Source: Chloroflexota bacterium (GTDB lineage: Bacteria > Chloroflexota > UBA11872). From it: a stretch of 64,000 nt of DNA. This document shows, one piece after another, positions 39,298 through 48,457 of this stretch. Within the stretch, counting starts at the first letter, position 1. Each line of letters begins with the position of its first letter. Made by a program: the position numbers and the translations under genes. The notes under the pieces are model-generated. The model saw nothing but the letters and a program-made list of their open reading frames with translations. It was not told the origin of the DNA and searched no databases. Where the stretch lies: NCBI GenBank assembly GCA_026707585.1, contig JAPOWQ010000029.1:105151-169150 (forward strand). Direction: 5' to 3'.

Positions 39298-40149
39298 TCA
39301 CGTCCCACGCGCCTGGAACACGCCGCTGGGATCGACGACGGAGATGACGCCGGCGGGGAGTTTGAGGGTGACGCCGCGGCCGAGCGGGGTGACGCCGGAG
39401 CCTTGCTGAAGGAGATAGTCGGGGTCGCGCTGGACTCGCGGTGCGGCGAACTCTCGCATGGGTTGGGCCGGGATGAGGCGGGCGATGGCGTTGCCGACGG
39501 GTTCGACCGAGGTCAACCCCACGTCCTCCATGGCCTGGCCGAGGCGGTTGAAGTCGTACCCGGGATAGCCCACGTCGCGGAGGTAGACGATGGATTCGAA
39601 GGGGACGAGGGACCCGTCGGTGCGACGGAGGCGGCGGCGCAGGGTGTCGATTATGCGGTATCGGAGGCGGAAGGCGACTTCGAGCACGTGTAAGGCGGTG
39701 AAGCTCTGGTAGGTGACGCCGAGGAGCAGGAAATGGCCGTCGAGCTCGAAGACTGTGCCAAGCGGGCTGTCGGCGGCCCAGGCGGTCTTGCCGGGGGCAG
39801 TGACGATGGTTTGGGCCTGGGGGCCGATGGCGCTGATGCTGTGGGTCAGGTGGCGGCTGCGAAGGTTGCCGGCGCGGCGGCGGATTTCGTCGGCAATGGC
39901 GCCCATGTCGGACGGGGTGTTGAGGGGATCGAAGACGAAGTTGGGATCCTGGGCGGATTCGAAGTTGAAGGAGGGGCCGACAAGGGTGCCGGAGGGGCCG
40001 AGGACTTCGAGAAGGGCGCCCACGACGGTTGGCGCACCCCCGACTACGTGGCCGAGGCTGCGGAGCGAGCTATGGATCATGAGGACGTCACCTGGGCTTA
40101 TGCCGAGGCGACGCAGGTCCGCGGCGAGGCGGTCGCGGGTGAGGACCAT
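39298..40149 (-). CDS. AAC(3)-family N-acetyltransferase
   Basis: Acetyl-CoA-dependent enzyme of the aminoglycoside 3-N-acetyltransferase/YokD fold. It is 283 residues from ATG 40149. The N-terminus reads LAADLRRLGISPGDVLMIHSSLRSLGHVVGGAPTVVGAL in outline: the HSSLRSLG and VGGAPTVV motifs are diagnostic, and GTLVGPSFN continues the pattern. SRHLTHSISAIGP contains the catalytic His region, and GHFLLLGV is also conserved. Most environmental members have unknown acceptors, so resistance is not implied. It is divergent from a Gfo/Idh gene, 61 bp apart. Confidence 0.82.
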   Translation of the reverse strand: MVLTRDRLAADLRRLGISPGDVLMIHSSLRSLGHVVGGAPTVVGALLEVLGPSGTLVGPSFNFESAQDPNFVFDPLNTPSDMGAIADEIRRRAGNLRSRHLTHSISAIGPQAQTIVTAPGKTAWAADSPLGTVFELDGHFLLLGVTYQSFTALHVLEVAFRLRYRIIDTLRRRLRRTDGSLVPFESIVYLRDVGYPGYDFNRLGQAMEDVGLTSVEPVGNAIARLIPAQPMREFAAPRVQRDPDYLLQQGSGVTPLGRGVTLKLPAGVISVVDPSGVFQARGT

Positions 40150-40210
40150 CGTTGGCGGGTAGATACTGAGGGCCGTGCGAGGATACGCCGCCAGCGCCGC
40201 GGAGGGTGAA

Positions 40211-41230
40211 ATGGCCGAAACGAGACCCGTTCGATGCGCCGTGATCGGAACAAAGAACATCGCCGCCCAGCACATTCCGGTGTTGCAGGCCCTGCCGGAG
40301 GCGGAGGTGGCGGCGCTGTGCGATATCGATCCGGAGGCGGTGAAGGAAACGTCGCGACGGTTCGGCGTGGCACAGACGTTTACGAGCCTGGACGAATTGG
40401 AGGCCTGGGGCGAGTTCGACGCCGTGTATGTGCTGGTGAGCGTGCTGGCGGTGGCGGAGGTGGCGGAGCGGTACATCCGGGCGGGGATTCCCACGTTCCT
40501 GGAGAAGCCGCCGGGATTGTATTCGTCCGACACGGAGCGGCTGGCGCAGGCGGCGCGGGAGACAGGGACGACGGCCATGGTGGGGCTGAACCGCCGCTTC
40601 TATTCGTGCTTGCAGGCCGGGCGCGAGGCGCTGCTGAACACGGGCGAGGTGGTGTCGGTGACGGTGCACGCGGACGAGGACGTGTCGGCGCAGTGGGCGG
40701 GTACGAAGTTCCCGCCGGAAGTGGCAATGCGGTGGGCCTATGCGAACAGTATTCACTCGCTGGACCTGCTGCGGTACCTGGGCGGGGATATCGCGAACGT
40801 GACATCGGTGGTGCGGCAGCGGCGGCTGCCGAAGCCGGACAGCTTTAGCGCGCTGCTGGAGTACGAATCGGGCGCGGTAGGACGGGCGATCGCGGATCAC
40901 TTTGGGCCGAAAGGGACCGGCCATTGGTACGAGGCCCGGACGGCGACCGCAGTCTTGACGTCGGCCGCGACATCGGGTTCGCCCGGCGACCGTTTGAGCT
41001 CGTGCACGCTGGTTCGGGCGGGGCGCGATCCGGTGCAATTCAGTCTGACGGGTCTTGACCGGCGGTTGAAGCCGGGGTTTCCCGGGGAGTCGCGGGCGTT
41101 TCTGCGGGCGGTTCAGTCAACTGAACCTGTGTCATTTCCGGCACCAACGCTGGACGACGCCGTGCGTACGATGAAGATGATCGACGAGATCACGGGGGCC
41201 GAGGAGTGGGCGCCCAAGCCTGCGACCTGA
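40211..41230 (+). CDS. Gfo/Idh/MocA family oxidoreductase
   Basis: NAD(P)-dependent sugar or inositol dehydrogenase family. It is 339 residues from ATG 40211, with GGAGGGTGA just upstream. The Rossmann domain starts CAVIGTKNIAAQHIPVLQ (a TKN in place of the usual GxG.xG) and ALCDIDPEAVKE. The EKP motif FLEKPPGLYSS is about residue 97. Substrate-domain strands MVGLNRRFYSCL and ANSIHSLDLLRYLGGDI hold the conserved Asp/His (HSLDLLR). The nucleotide loop is atypical, which may alter cofactor binding. 31 bp ahead of the flavoprotein gene, probably co-transcribed. Confidence 0.83.
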   Translation: MAETRPVRCAVIGTKNIAAQHIPVLQALPEAEVAALCDIDPEAVKETSRRFGVAQTFTSLDELEAWGEFDAVYVLVSVLAVAEVAERYIRAGIPTFLEKPPGLYSSDTERLAQAARETGTTAMVGLNRRFYSCLQAGREALLNTGEVVSVTVHADEDVSAQWAGTKFPPEVAMRWAYANSIHSLDLLRYLGGDIANVTSVVRQRRLPKPDSFSALLEYESGAVGRAIADHFGPKGTGHWYEARTATAVLTSAATSGSPGDRLSSCTLVRAGRDPVQFSLTGLDRRLKPGFPGESRAFLRAVQSTEPVSFPAPTLDDAVRTMKMIDEITGAEEWAPKPAT

Positions 41231-41261
41231 GGCACGGCGCGGCACGACGCGGACGGGTGGG

Positions 41262-42350
41262 ATGAGCGAGGTTTTTGACGTCCTCGTAATCGGTGCCGGG
41301 CCGGGGGGCACGCAGGCGGCGGTGAGCGCGGCACACCAGATGCGGCACGTGCTGCTGCTGGACGCGAGCAAGGTGAGCCGGCGTCGCGGTCGGGCCTACT
41401 GGTCGAAGACGGTGAAGATCGAGGACGCGCCGGTATTCGCCGGGATCACCGGGGTCAAGTTCGCGAAGGCGCTGCGGGAATGGACCGAGGGTCAGCCGGA
41501 ACGGACGATCCAACGCGGCGGCGAGGAACTAATGGTTGGAATCCGGCGGGCCGACGGGTTTGCGCTGGATTTGGAGCGGTTGGAGGACGGCACGTTTCGG
41601 CTGAAGTGTGCGACCGAGCCGCTTTCGCGCGACGGCACGGTGGGCGCGACGACGACGGCGCTCGGCCGGACGGTCGTCGTGGCCAGCGGGTTCGAGGACG
41701 GGTGGCCGGACATCGAGACGAACGACTCGGCCGCACGGATGTACCGCAAGTACCAATTGGTCTACCGGTATGCGGGAAACAGCCGGGGATGGCACCTGTG
41801 TATTCGCTGCGACGGCCATCTGCACGTGGACGAGCGCGTGGCGATCGTGGGCGTGGGCGACTACATCTTCGACGTGGTGCAGGGGGCGCAGGATTTCACG
41901 GACCGCATCACGGTGCTGACGAACGGGCGGCCGCATGGGATGTCGCCGCCCGTGCTGGCGGCGCTGCGCGAGCGGGGGGCGGAACTGGAGGAAGGCCGGA
42001 TCGAGGCGCACATCGGGCAGGGGCTGAACCTCTTGGGATTTCGGATGGCGGACGGGCGGGAACTGTTCTTCGACGGGTTCTTCGTGGACGAGGGACTGAA
42101 GGCGAACGACGAGTTTCTGCACCGGTTCGACGTGGCGCACGCGCAGGATGGCCTGCTGCGGTGCAGCGACGACCATGAAGTGCTGGATTCGTCGGGAGCG
42201 CCGATTCCCGGCATGTGGGCGGCGGGGGACATCGTGGCGGGCGAGCGCAACCTGATTGCGAGCGCGTTTGCAAGTGGACAGGACGCGGGGCTGGAGGCTT
42301 CGGACAGTCTGCGGCGGTGGGCGGCGCCGGGGGCGCACGGGGACCACTAG
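41262..42350 (+). CDS. Thioredoxin-reductase-like FAD oxidoreductase
   Basis: 362 residues. FAD-binding VLVIGAGPGGTQAA at 8-21. A central domain carries HLCIRCDGHLH (about 181-191), a CxxCD redox pair placed as in thioredoxin reductase. A second Rossmann segment follows (VAIVGVGDYIFDVV, with the usual GGG.SA altered). The C-terminal FAD motif is MWAAGDIV. The substrate is uncertain: TrxR proper has CATCDG, here CIRCDG. No thioredoxin gene is adjacent. It follows a Gfo/Idh gene and ends 25 bp before the convergent glycosidase-like gene. Confidence 0.75.
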   Translation: MSEVFDVLVIGAGPGGTQAAVSAAHQMRHVLLLDASKVSRRRGRAYWSKTVKIEDAPVFAGITGVKFAKALREWTEGQPERTIQRGGEELMVGIRRADGFALDLERLEDGTFRLKCATEPLSRDGTVGATTTALGRTVVVASGFEDGWPDIETNDSAARMYRKYQLVYRYAGNSRGWHLCIRCDGHLHVDERVAIVGVGDYIFDVVQGAQDFTDRITVLTNGRPHGMSPPVLAALRERGAELEEGRIEAHIGQGLNLLGFRMADGRELFFDGFFVDEGLKANDEFLHRFDVAHAQDGLLRCSDDHEVLDSSGAPIPGMWAAGDIVAGERNLIASAFASGQDAGLEASDSLRRWAAPGAHGDH

Positions 42351-42377
42351 GCGGTCAGCTGGATGGCTCGGCGCGGA

Positions 42378-43844
42378 TCAGCCGGCGGAAGTGGCGATCT
42401 GGAAGGAGTAGAGCTGGGCGTCGTGCATGTAGAAGCGGAGGCGGCGGTGGGGGATGAAGGTGGGGTAGACGGTGCCGGAGTCGGTTCCTCTGGGTAGGGG
42501 CAGCGTGGCGTCGCCGTTCCAGGTGACGGTGTGGGCGATGGAGTCGCCGGTGAAGCCGTCGCAGTCGGCGGCCGCGCGGCCGGCAATGACTTTGTAGGTG
42601 ACGTCCGAGGCTTCGACCTTGATATAGCCACTCGGCCCGCAGGCGGCGTTGATGATAAGGCGGTCGCCTGGCGCGATGAACGCCTCAGTGAGCAGCATGC
42701 CCACCTGCGCGACGTTGGTTCCGACCGAGACGAAGCCGTGGCGCCGGAGTTTGCCGAGGCCCAGGGCGTAGGGCTTGCGGTCGCGCGAGGTCCTGCTGCC
42801 GGTTCCGCCGAAATAGAACCAGGACTCTTTGCCGACGTCCACCATGTGGGGCGCGGCCACAACGTGTTCATAGAACGAGCCGGGTCCACCGCTGCCGATC
42901 CACGCGTGGGTTGGCCGGAGACGATCCCAGTTGCGGGCGTCGCGGCTGAAGGCCAGCTGGGGGAAGAGCGTGCCGGTGGTCATGTTGAGCACGCCGAGGA
43001 AAGCCACCCAATGGCTGCCCAGGCGGTAGGGCCGCATGCTGTAGAAGGAGTCGTCGAGGTTGTCCAACTCGGGGTCCGGCGCGAGGGCCAGGCGGGGCTC
43101 GCTCCAGTGGCGGAAGTCGCGGCTCTGCGACTGGAAGATGCGGCGCATGCCGCGGCGGTTGGGCAGCCCGTGGGCGGGGTCGGTGGTGGAGCCGCCGGCG
43201 ATGGCGCGTTCGACCAGGCCCGTGCGCGGGCGCGGGGCCATTTCCATGAGCGGGTGGCGGGTGAGGACGTTGTAGGTGCGGGTGGAGGGGTCGAAGAAGG
43301 GGTAGATGCTGTCGCCCTGCTTTGCGCCGAGGCCTTCAAATGCGGGCGGGTCGTCGTAGGTGGTCCAGTGGATGCTGTCGGCGGAGTAGGCGCGGCGGAC
43401 GTTGGCGCCGGGCAGTTCATCGGCCACGCGAAAGCCCGGCGGTCCGATCTCGTAAATGGCCTTATAGCGGCGTGACGGGTCGGTTTCGAGGGGATCGTCC
43501 AGCGGGGCCAGGCCCCAAACGTTGCCATGGACGCGGTCGCCCAAGACGATGTTGGTGTCGTGGCCGTCCTCGCGGACGATGCCCATGGGCGGCTTTTCCC
43601 AGGTGATGCCATCCGCCGAGCGGGCGTAGCAGACGCGGAAGCGGGACACGTCGTAGTCGATCAGGGTGCGGCCAGGCTGGCTGGCCTTCTCGCGGTCGAT
43701 GTCGAAGTCGGTGTAGAGGAGGTGAAAGAGGCCGTCGTCGTCGCGCCAGACCTGGTAGTCGTCGGCGTGCAAGTTGACGTGGTGTTCCCAAGGCCGGTCC
43801 TGAGTTAGGAGGGGATTGCCCTGAAACATCACCGGGCTGTGCAC
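42378..43844 (-). CDS. Glycoside hydrolase-like five-bladed propeller protein, 5' end problematic
   Basis: 488 residues from GTG 43844. Repeated blocks such as FHLLYTDFD, VCYARSADGITWEKP, RAYSADSIHWTTYDD, SQSRDFRHWSEP and AFSRDARNWDRL mark a GH32/43/68-type propeller; a C-terminal domain follows after about 370. The same frame stays open for another 42 codons upstream (to 43970). It reads as convincing protein (LIADLDSTELHI, RDTPQYFFDTGLIEEIQN) but contains no ATG, GTG or TTG before a TGA at 43971-43973. The native start may be a CTG (inside the extension), or the 5' end is frameshifted or truncated. Exact glycan unknown. Confidence 0.7.
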   Translation of the reverse strand: MHSPVMFQGNPLLTQDRPWEHHVNLHADDYQVWRDDDGLFHLLYTDFDIDREKASQPGRTLIDYDVSRFRVCYARSADGITWEKPPMGIVREDGHDTNIVLGDRVHGNVWGLAPLDDPLETDPSRRYKAIYEIGPPGFRVADELPGANVRRAYSADSIHWTTYDDPPAFEGLGAKQGDSIYPFFDPSTRTYNVLTRHPLMEMAPRPRTGLVERAIAGGSTTDPAHGLPNRRGMRRIFQSQSRDFRHWSEPRLALAPDPELDNLDDSFYSMRPYRLGSHWVAFLGVLNMTTGTLFPQLAFSRDARNWDRLRPTHAWIGSGGPGSFYEHVVAAPHMVDVGKESWFYFGGTGSRTSRDRKPYALGLGKLRRHGFVSVGTNVAQVGMLLTEAFIAPGDRLIINAACGPSGYIKVEASDVTYKVIAGRAAADCDGFTGDSIAHTVTWNGDATLPLPRGTDSGTVYPTFIPHRRLRFYMHDAQLYSFQIATSAG

Positions 43845-44238
43845 GGTGCGGGTGATGTTCTGGATCTCCTCGATCAGGCCGGTGTCGAAGAAGTACTGCG
43901 GCGTGTCGCGGATGTGCAGCTCGGTAGAGTCGAGGTCAGCGATGAGATGGTTCCCGGCACCGGTGCCTGGTCAACGTAGCACCGGGGCTATAGCGTGATT
44001 CAATCGATTCCGGCCAGGAGTTGCGTGGCGGGCCGCCGAGCCGCATGCTGACTGCACGCGCACTCTGGAGCGCCGAGGGCGCGCGACTGGACTTCTTGGA
44101 TCGTTCGCGGCGTTGGGCGGCGCCAGCGACAGACTGGAATCCGCGGGGTTGCGGCCGCCTGCTGGTTCTGGCAAACTACTTTGTGATACAAACCTTGCGC
44201 TGGAAGAGCGGAGTAGGACTGCGTGTGTGCTACCGGGG

Positions 44239-45210
44239 ATGGCGCCGGTGAGTAACGCGGACAGCGGGGCGCTGTTGCGCGCCGGTGGGGTGGTGCACCG
44301 GTATGGGGACCTGACGGCAGTCGACGACGTGACGGTGGAGGTTCAGCGCGGCGAGGTGTTCGGGTTGCTGGGGCCGAATGGGGCCGGCAAGTCGACGCTG
44401 ATCTCGATTTGCAGCGGGATGTTCGGACCGACGGCCGGGCAGGTGACGGTGGGCGACCGGCAGCTGTCGCCGACGTCGCGGGCGGCGAAGCGTCGGATCG
44501 GCGTGGTGCCGCAGGACATTGCACTGTACGAGAAGCTCAGCGGCCGGCAGAACCTGCGGTTCTTCGGACGGGTGTACGGCCTGGGCGGACGACGCCTGCG
44601 GGAGCGGGTGGAAGCCGTGCTGGAGGTCGTGGGACTGAGCGACCGGGGGGACGACCAGGCCGGAACCTACTCGGGCGGCATGCAGCGGCGGCTGAACCTG
44701 GCGGCGGGGCTGCTGCATGAGCCGGAACTGCTGATCCTGGACGAGCCGACGGTCGGCGTGGATCCGCAGAGCCGCAATCACATCTTCAACAACGTGGAGC
44801 GGCTGAACCGCGACCAGGGCGTGACCATCGTTTATACGACGCACTACATGGAGGAAGCCGAGCGGCTGTGCGACCGGGTGGCGATCATCGATCACGGGAA
44901 GATCGTGGCGCTGGATACGCCGCGGGCGCTGATCGAGTCGCTGGGCGGCGGAGTCATCCAGATTGGGATAGACCCAGAGCAGCGGGAGCAGGTGATGGAA
45001 ACCCTGGAATCGCTGGCGTCAGTGCAGGCCGTGGGGCCGGGGCCGGATGAGCGGTCGCTGAATATCGAAGCCACCAGCGCCCGACACGCGCTGGTGGACG
45101 TGATGCAGGCAATGAACGCGGCGGCGCTGGAGGTTGAAACCGTGCGAATCCTGGAGCCGAACCTGGAGAGCGTGTTCCTGCGCTACACGGGCCGCAGCCT
45201 GAGGGACTGA
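44239..45210 (+). CDS. ABC exporter ATP-binding protein (ABC-2 type)
   Basis: Energises the adjacent ABC-2 permease. It is 323 residues from ATG 44239; a GTG three codons on is possible. Walker A GPNGAGKST (about 47), Q-loop VVPQDIALYEKLS, signature YSGGMQRRLNLAAGLLHEP, Walker B LLILDEPTVGVDP and H-loop YTTHYMEEAE are all intact. The C-terminal ~90 residues form the DrrA/NodI-type extension seen in drug and polysaccharide exporters. It precedes the permease by 3 bp. The upstream gap (43974-44238) has no other gene. Confidence 0.92.
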   Translation: MAPVSNADSGALLRAGGVVHRYGDLTAVDDVTVEVQRGEVFGLLGPNGAGKSTLISICSGMFGPTAGQVTVGDRQLSPTSRAAKRRIGVVPQDIALYEKLSGRQNLRFFGRVYGLGGRRLRERVEAVLEVVGLSDRGDDQAGTYSGGMQRRLNLAAGLLHEPELLILDEPTVGVDPQSRNHIFNNVERLNRDQGVTIVYTTHYMEEAERLCDRVAIIDHGKIVALDTPRALIESLGGGVIQIGIDPEQREQVMETLESLASVQAVGPGPDERSLNIEATSARHALVDVMQAMNAAALEVETVRILEPNLESVFLRYTGRSLRD

Positions 45211-45213
45211 GCG

Positions 45214-46476
45214 ATGCGCGTGACGCTGGCCTTCACGATCAAGGAATTCCTGCTGCTGCTACGGGACCCCGGCGGTCTGTTCGTGCTGTTCCTGATGCCG
45301 GTGATGTTCATGGTGGTGTTCAGCCTGGCGCTGGGCGGGTTGTTCGAGGAGGGCGCCGCGCGCGGATCGGCGCGGGCGCTGGAGGTGCCGGTGGCGACCG
45401 GCGGCGCCGGCGAAGTGGCCGAGCAGGTCGTGGAACAACTGGACGCGACGGAAGGGCTGGCAATCATCCGCGAACGGGATGGGCAATCATTGACAGCCGA
45501 CGCGGTGGCTCAACTGGTCGCCGACGGCGAGTACCCGGTAGGGGTGGTGTTTCCCCAGGGCCTGACGGCGCTGCTGGAAGACCCGCGCATTCTCAGGGGC
45601 GAGCAGGTCCAGCCGCTGGAGGTGGACGTGATCGTGGATCCGGCGACGACCGCGCAGGTGACGGGTCCGCTGGAAGGGGCGCTGAGCGCGGTCCTTCAGC
45701 AGGTGGTTGGGCGCAGGCTGGGAGAGGCTGGCGCGGCCGCCTGGTTCGAACAGGTGGCGGCGGGCCTGCCGGCCGAGGTTCGTGAGCAACTGTCGGCCTC
45801 AATGCAGCAGGACGGCCAGGGTGAGGGTGCGCTGCCGGTGACGACGCGGCGGCGGGTTCCGCCGGGCGTGGAGCGGGAGCAGTTCCCGGACCAGTACCAG
45901 CAGAACGCCGCCGCGTACACGGTCATGGGGGTGTTCTTCATCGCCACGGTGATGATCGAGTCGATCTTCCGGGAGCGGCGGAGCGGGGCGATGCGGCGCC
46001 TGCGGGCGGCACCCGTCGGGCGGGCGCCGATCGTGATCAGCAAGCTGGCGCCGTTCTACGTGGTGAACCTGATCCAGATCGTGATCATGTTCGCGATCGC
46101 GCGGCTGGCCTTCGGACTGGACCTGGGATTCATCCCAGCCGTGGTGGTGGTGTCGGCGGCGCTGGCGCTGGTGGCCACGGGGATGGGCATTGCGCTGGCG
46201 GGTGTGGCGCGTTCGGAAACGCAGGGGACAGGCCTGGCCGTGATCGTGGTGCTGACGACGTCGGCGCTGGGCGGGGTGATGGTGCCGCGCTTCATCATGC
46301 CGGAGGCGATGCAGCAAATCGGCAATATCACGCCGCAGGCCTGGGCGATCGAGGCGTACCAAGACGTGCTGGTGCGGGGGCAGGGCCTGGGCGGCATCTG
46401 GCTGGAGGCCGGGGTGCTGCTGATCTTTGCGGTGGTGTTCACGGCGATCGGGGTGTGGCGATTCAGGTTTGACTGA
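45214..46476 (+). CDS. ABC-2 type permease
   Basis: 420 residues. One N-terminal transmembrane helix (FVLFLMPVMFMVVFSLALG) is followed by a ~200-residue extracytoplasmic domain (about 45-235). Five more helices end in GVLLIFAVVFTAIGVWRFRFD, the layout of YhgE/YadH-like ABC-2 exporters. It forms an operon with the upstream ATPase. The final ~23 codons are duplicated in degraded form 917 bp downstream. Confidence 0.88.
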   Translation: MRVTLAFTIKEFLLLLRDPGGLFVLFLMPVMFMVVFSLALGGLFEEGAARGSARALEVPVATGGAGEVAEQVVEQLDATEGLAIIRERDGQSLTADAVAQLVADGEYPVGVVFPQGLTALLEDPRILRGEQVQPLEVDVIVDPATTAQVTGPLEGALSAVLQQVVGRRLGEAGAAAWFEQVAAGLPAEVREQLSASMQQDGQGEGALPVTTRRRVPPGVEREQFPDQYQQNAAAYTVMGVFFIATVMIESIFRERRSGAMRRLRAAPVGRAPIVISKLAPFYVVNLIQIVIMFAIARLAFGLDLGFIPAVVVVSAALALVATGMGIALAGVARSETQGTGLAVIVVLTTSALGGVMVPRFIMPEAMQQIGNITPQAWAIEAYQDVLVRGQGLGGIWLEAGVLLIFAVVFTAIGVWRFRFD

Positions 46477-46555
46477 AATCGCGGGCGCCTACGCTGAATC
46501 GGCGCTCTAGGTTCGTGGGCCTGCCAGTTCCACCTTGGGACTGCGACGTGACGTT

Positions 46556-47131
46556 TCAGCCAGAGTAGCTCCGCCTAGCGAACTCGACGATTTCCTCGAA
46601 TGCGGGCTCGTAGCCGTCCACCGTCTCGACCAGCAGCGTGGGAACCTCCAAATCCAGTGGATCCGAGAGGCTCCAGTCGATTTGCAGCTTGCCGGATTGG
46701 AGTAGCGCGATTCGTTCGCCGTCGAAGTGGGCCGCGTGGCGGGCGCCGCGCTCAAACCGGCGCATGTAACGCTGGACGCTTACCTCGCGCGGCACGACGC
46801 AATGGACGATCACCGTCCGGCAGGAGGCGAGCAGCGGACGCAACTGATCCTCCGCGAGACCGCGGTTATAGGCCTGGTCCAGCACCATCCCGACTCCCGC
46901 CCGGGCGAGTTCGGCCGCGAGCGCGTAGAAGACTCCTACCGCCGCCGGGGTGAGGGCATTGCTCTGGGCGAGGTTAGCCACCTCGAGATGGTCGGCGAGT
47001 GTCTCTTTCAGGCCGTCCCGTTCCAGATGGGGCAGCCGAAGCGCATCTGCCAGTCGACGCGACAAGGTGGTTTTACCGCTCCCCGGCGCACCGTTCACGA
47101 TGACGAGCAGCGGCGGAAACTCTTCGTTCAT
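46556..47131 (-). CDS. P-loop kinase (AAA_33/zeta-toxin-like fold)
   Basis: 191 residues, small ATP-binding kinase. Walker A NGAPGSGKTTLSRRLADAL (about 13-31), then LERDGLKETLAD where Asp likely acts as base, and LDQAYNRGLAEDQLRPLL as a Walker-B-like strand. A lid Arg cluster (QRYMRRFERGARH) follows. Similar proteins include chloramphenicol phosphotransferase-like and zeta-toxin-like kinases; substrate not identifiable. No antitoxin-like small gene is beside it. Confidence 0.75.
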   Translation of the reverse strand: MNEEFPPLLVIVNGAPGSGKTTLSRRLADALRLPHLERDGLKETLADHLEVANLAQSNALTPAAVGVFYALAAELARAGVGMVLDQAYNRGLAEDQLRPLLASCRTVIVHCVVPREVSVQRYMRRFERGARHAAHFDGERIALLQSGKLQIDWSLSDPLDLEVPTLLVETVDGYEPAFEEIVEFARRSYSG

Positions 47132-47682
47132 TGGACGCTCGCCAGACGCAAGCCTGACGCTCCGACACTCGCATGTCGGCTGAGGCTACTGCGGCCCTGG
47201 CACGCAGCGCGCCGTGCTGAGCTGGCGAGACCAGACAACTGATCCAGTAAGCGCGAGCTAGGGCGTCGAGCGGTGCCGGAGAGAGAGCGGCACGAGCACG
47301 TTGTCGGTTTGGGGGCTGATGCGCAGGTGGACTAGACGACGCTCACAAGACTCCACACCGCACCGGCGGTGCGGCGAGACTCCCTGCCGGCGGCGGGCGT
47401 GCTGCTGATCTTGGCGGCGGTGTTAACAGCGGTTGGGGTGTGGCGGTTCCGGTTCGACTGAGAGCCAGGTGCGTCGAGCGCGCCGCCTTGCCGTCCGGAA
47501 TCGAGCCAGACTGCGATCGATCACTGACAGCTGGCGGAACCGTCCCTCGCACCTAGACATCGAATGGCCGCCAACAGGCTGGGGCGAGGCGCGGCGAACG
47601 CTACCGCCGACAGCGATGGCGGGCACTAGCGTCGCCGGGGAAGAATCACAAAGAGCGACCTGGAGGTTGCACTCACATGAAC
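47132..47682. other. Gene-poor intergenic region
   Basis: No complete gene is supported on either strand. It holds the decayed permease 3' end at 47393-47461. From about 47680 the sequence turns markedly more AT-rich into the ferritin promoter and leader. Confidence 0.6.
47393..47461 (+). pseudogene. Fossil 3' end of an ABC-2 permease gene
   Basis: Twenty-two codons plus TGA read AGVLLILAAVLTAVGVWRFR then FD, against AGVLLIFAVVFTAIGVWRFR then FD at the end of the permease at 45214. Similarity at DNA level starts abruptly and ends at the shared stop. It looks like the remnant of a tandem-duplicated exporter gene whose body has been deleted. Confidence 0.75.
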
Positions 47683-47712
47683 TTGACAGACTTTGACCCT
47701 TGTATCTACAAT
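47683..47712 (+). promoter_or_regulatory. Promoter upstream of ferritin
   Basis: TTGACA (47683-47688), 18-nt spacer, TACAAT (47707-47712), near consensus. The transcript would carry a leader of about 145 nt before the ferritin ATG. Confidence 0.7.
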
Positions 47713-47723
47713 TGTCCAACATC

Positions 47724-47758
47724 TATCCTGCATGCGTAAGGTCGCTCTTAGCAGGATA
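47724..47758 (+). promoter_or_regulatory. Inverted repeat in ferritin leader
   Basis: TATCCTGC (47724-47731) and GCAGGATA (47751-47758), perfect 8-bp arms around 19 nt, at the 5' end of the predicted transcript. An operator or a leader hairpin; no known iron-box match was recognised. Confidence 0.45.
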
Positions 47759-47862
47759 TCAGGAGTCGTCTTATCGCCTGCTAATATGGAACCGTCGGCA
47801 TGACTCATATCACCTAGTAGCCGAAGCTTAGACGAGCTCTCGGCGGCGGGGAGGCATCAGCG

Positions 47863-48351
47863 ATGTCCATGCACGAGGATCTGGCGTCTGGTCTCAATAC
47901 GCAGATCAATCACGAATTCAGCGGGGCGTATGTCTACCTGGGCATCTCCGCATATTTCGAGTCGCTGGACCTGGACGGATTCGCGAGCTGGATGCGTGCG
48001 CAGGGCGACGAGGAGCGGGCCCATGGCATGCGAATCTACGAGCACCTGGCCGACCGCGATGTGCCGATCACGCTGGGCAGCCTTGATGGGGTAGTGACCG
48101 AGTACCGCGACGTAGAGGCCGCGGTCGTCGCCGGACTGGAGCTCGAGCAGGAGACCACTCGCAAGCTGAACGCGCTGTGGGCGCAATCGGTCGAACTCGG
48201 CGACTACCAGGCCAAGGCGCTGCTTGACTGGTTTGTGAACGAGCAGACCGAGGAGGAAGACCTGCTGCGGACGTTGCTGAGCCACGTACGCATCGCCGGT
48301 AACGAAGGGTCGGCTCTACTGATTCTGGATCGTGAGTTGGCGGCTCGATAA
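47863..48351 (+). CDS. ftnA: Ferritin (iron storage)
   Basis: Oxidises Fe(II) and stores Fe(III) in a 24-subunit shell. It is 162 residues with GGGGAGG upstream. Four-helix-bundle residues of the ferroxidase centre are visible: Glu in QINHEFSGAYVYL (about 18), EERAHGMRIYEHL (Glu/His about 51-54), Glu in EQETTRKL (about 95) and EQTEEEDLL (about 127). There is no heme Met pattern of bacterioferritin. It has its own strong promoter and stands alone. Confidence 0.93.
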   Translation: MSMHEDLASGLNTQINHEFSGAYVYLGISAYFESLDLDGFASWMRAQGDEERAHGMRIYEHLADRDVPITLGSLDGVVTEYRDVEAAVVAGLELEQETTRKLNALWAQSVELGDYQAKALLDWFVNEQTEEEDLLRTLLSHVRIAGNEGSALLILDRELAAR

Positions 48352-48457
48352 GAGGCAAGCGTCTCGAGGCCGTTTAGCTACCTGCGAGCCTTCGTCGATC
48401 GGTTCGCTCCCACGGAGGATTTGTCGGGCCTTTCGACCAACGAAGCTAAGCCAAGCC

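Noticed and set aside
39298..40149. Aminoglycoside resistance gene
   Set aside because: Only family-level similarity to AAC(3); environmental members have diverse acceptors and there is no resistance-island context.
46556..47131. Toxin-antitoxin module (zeta-toxin-like kinase)
   Set aside because: No small antitoxin-like gene is adjacent on either side, and the fold is shared by many metabolic kinases.
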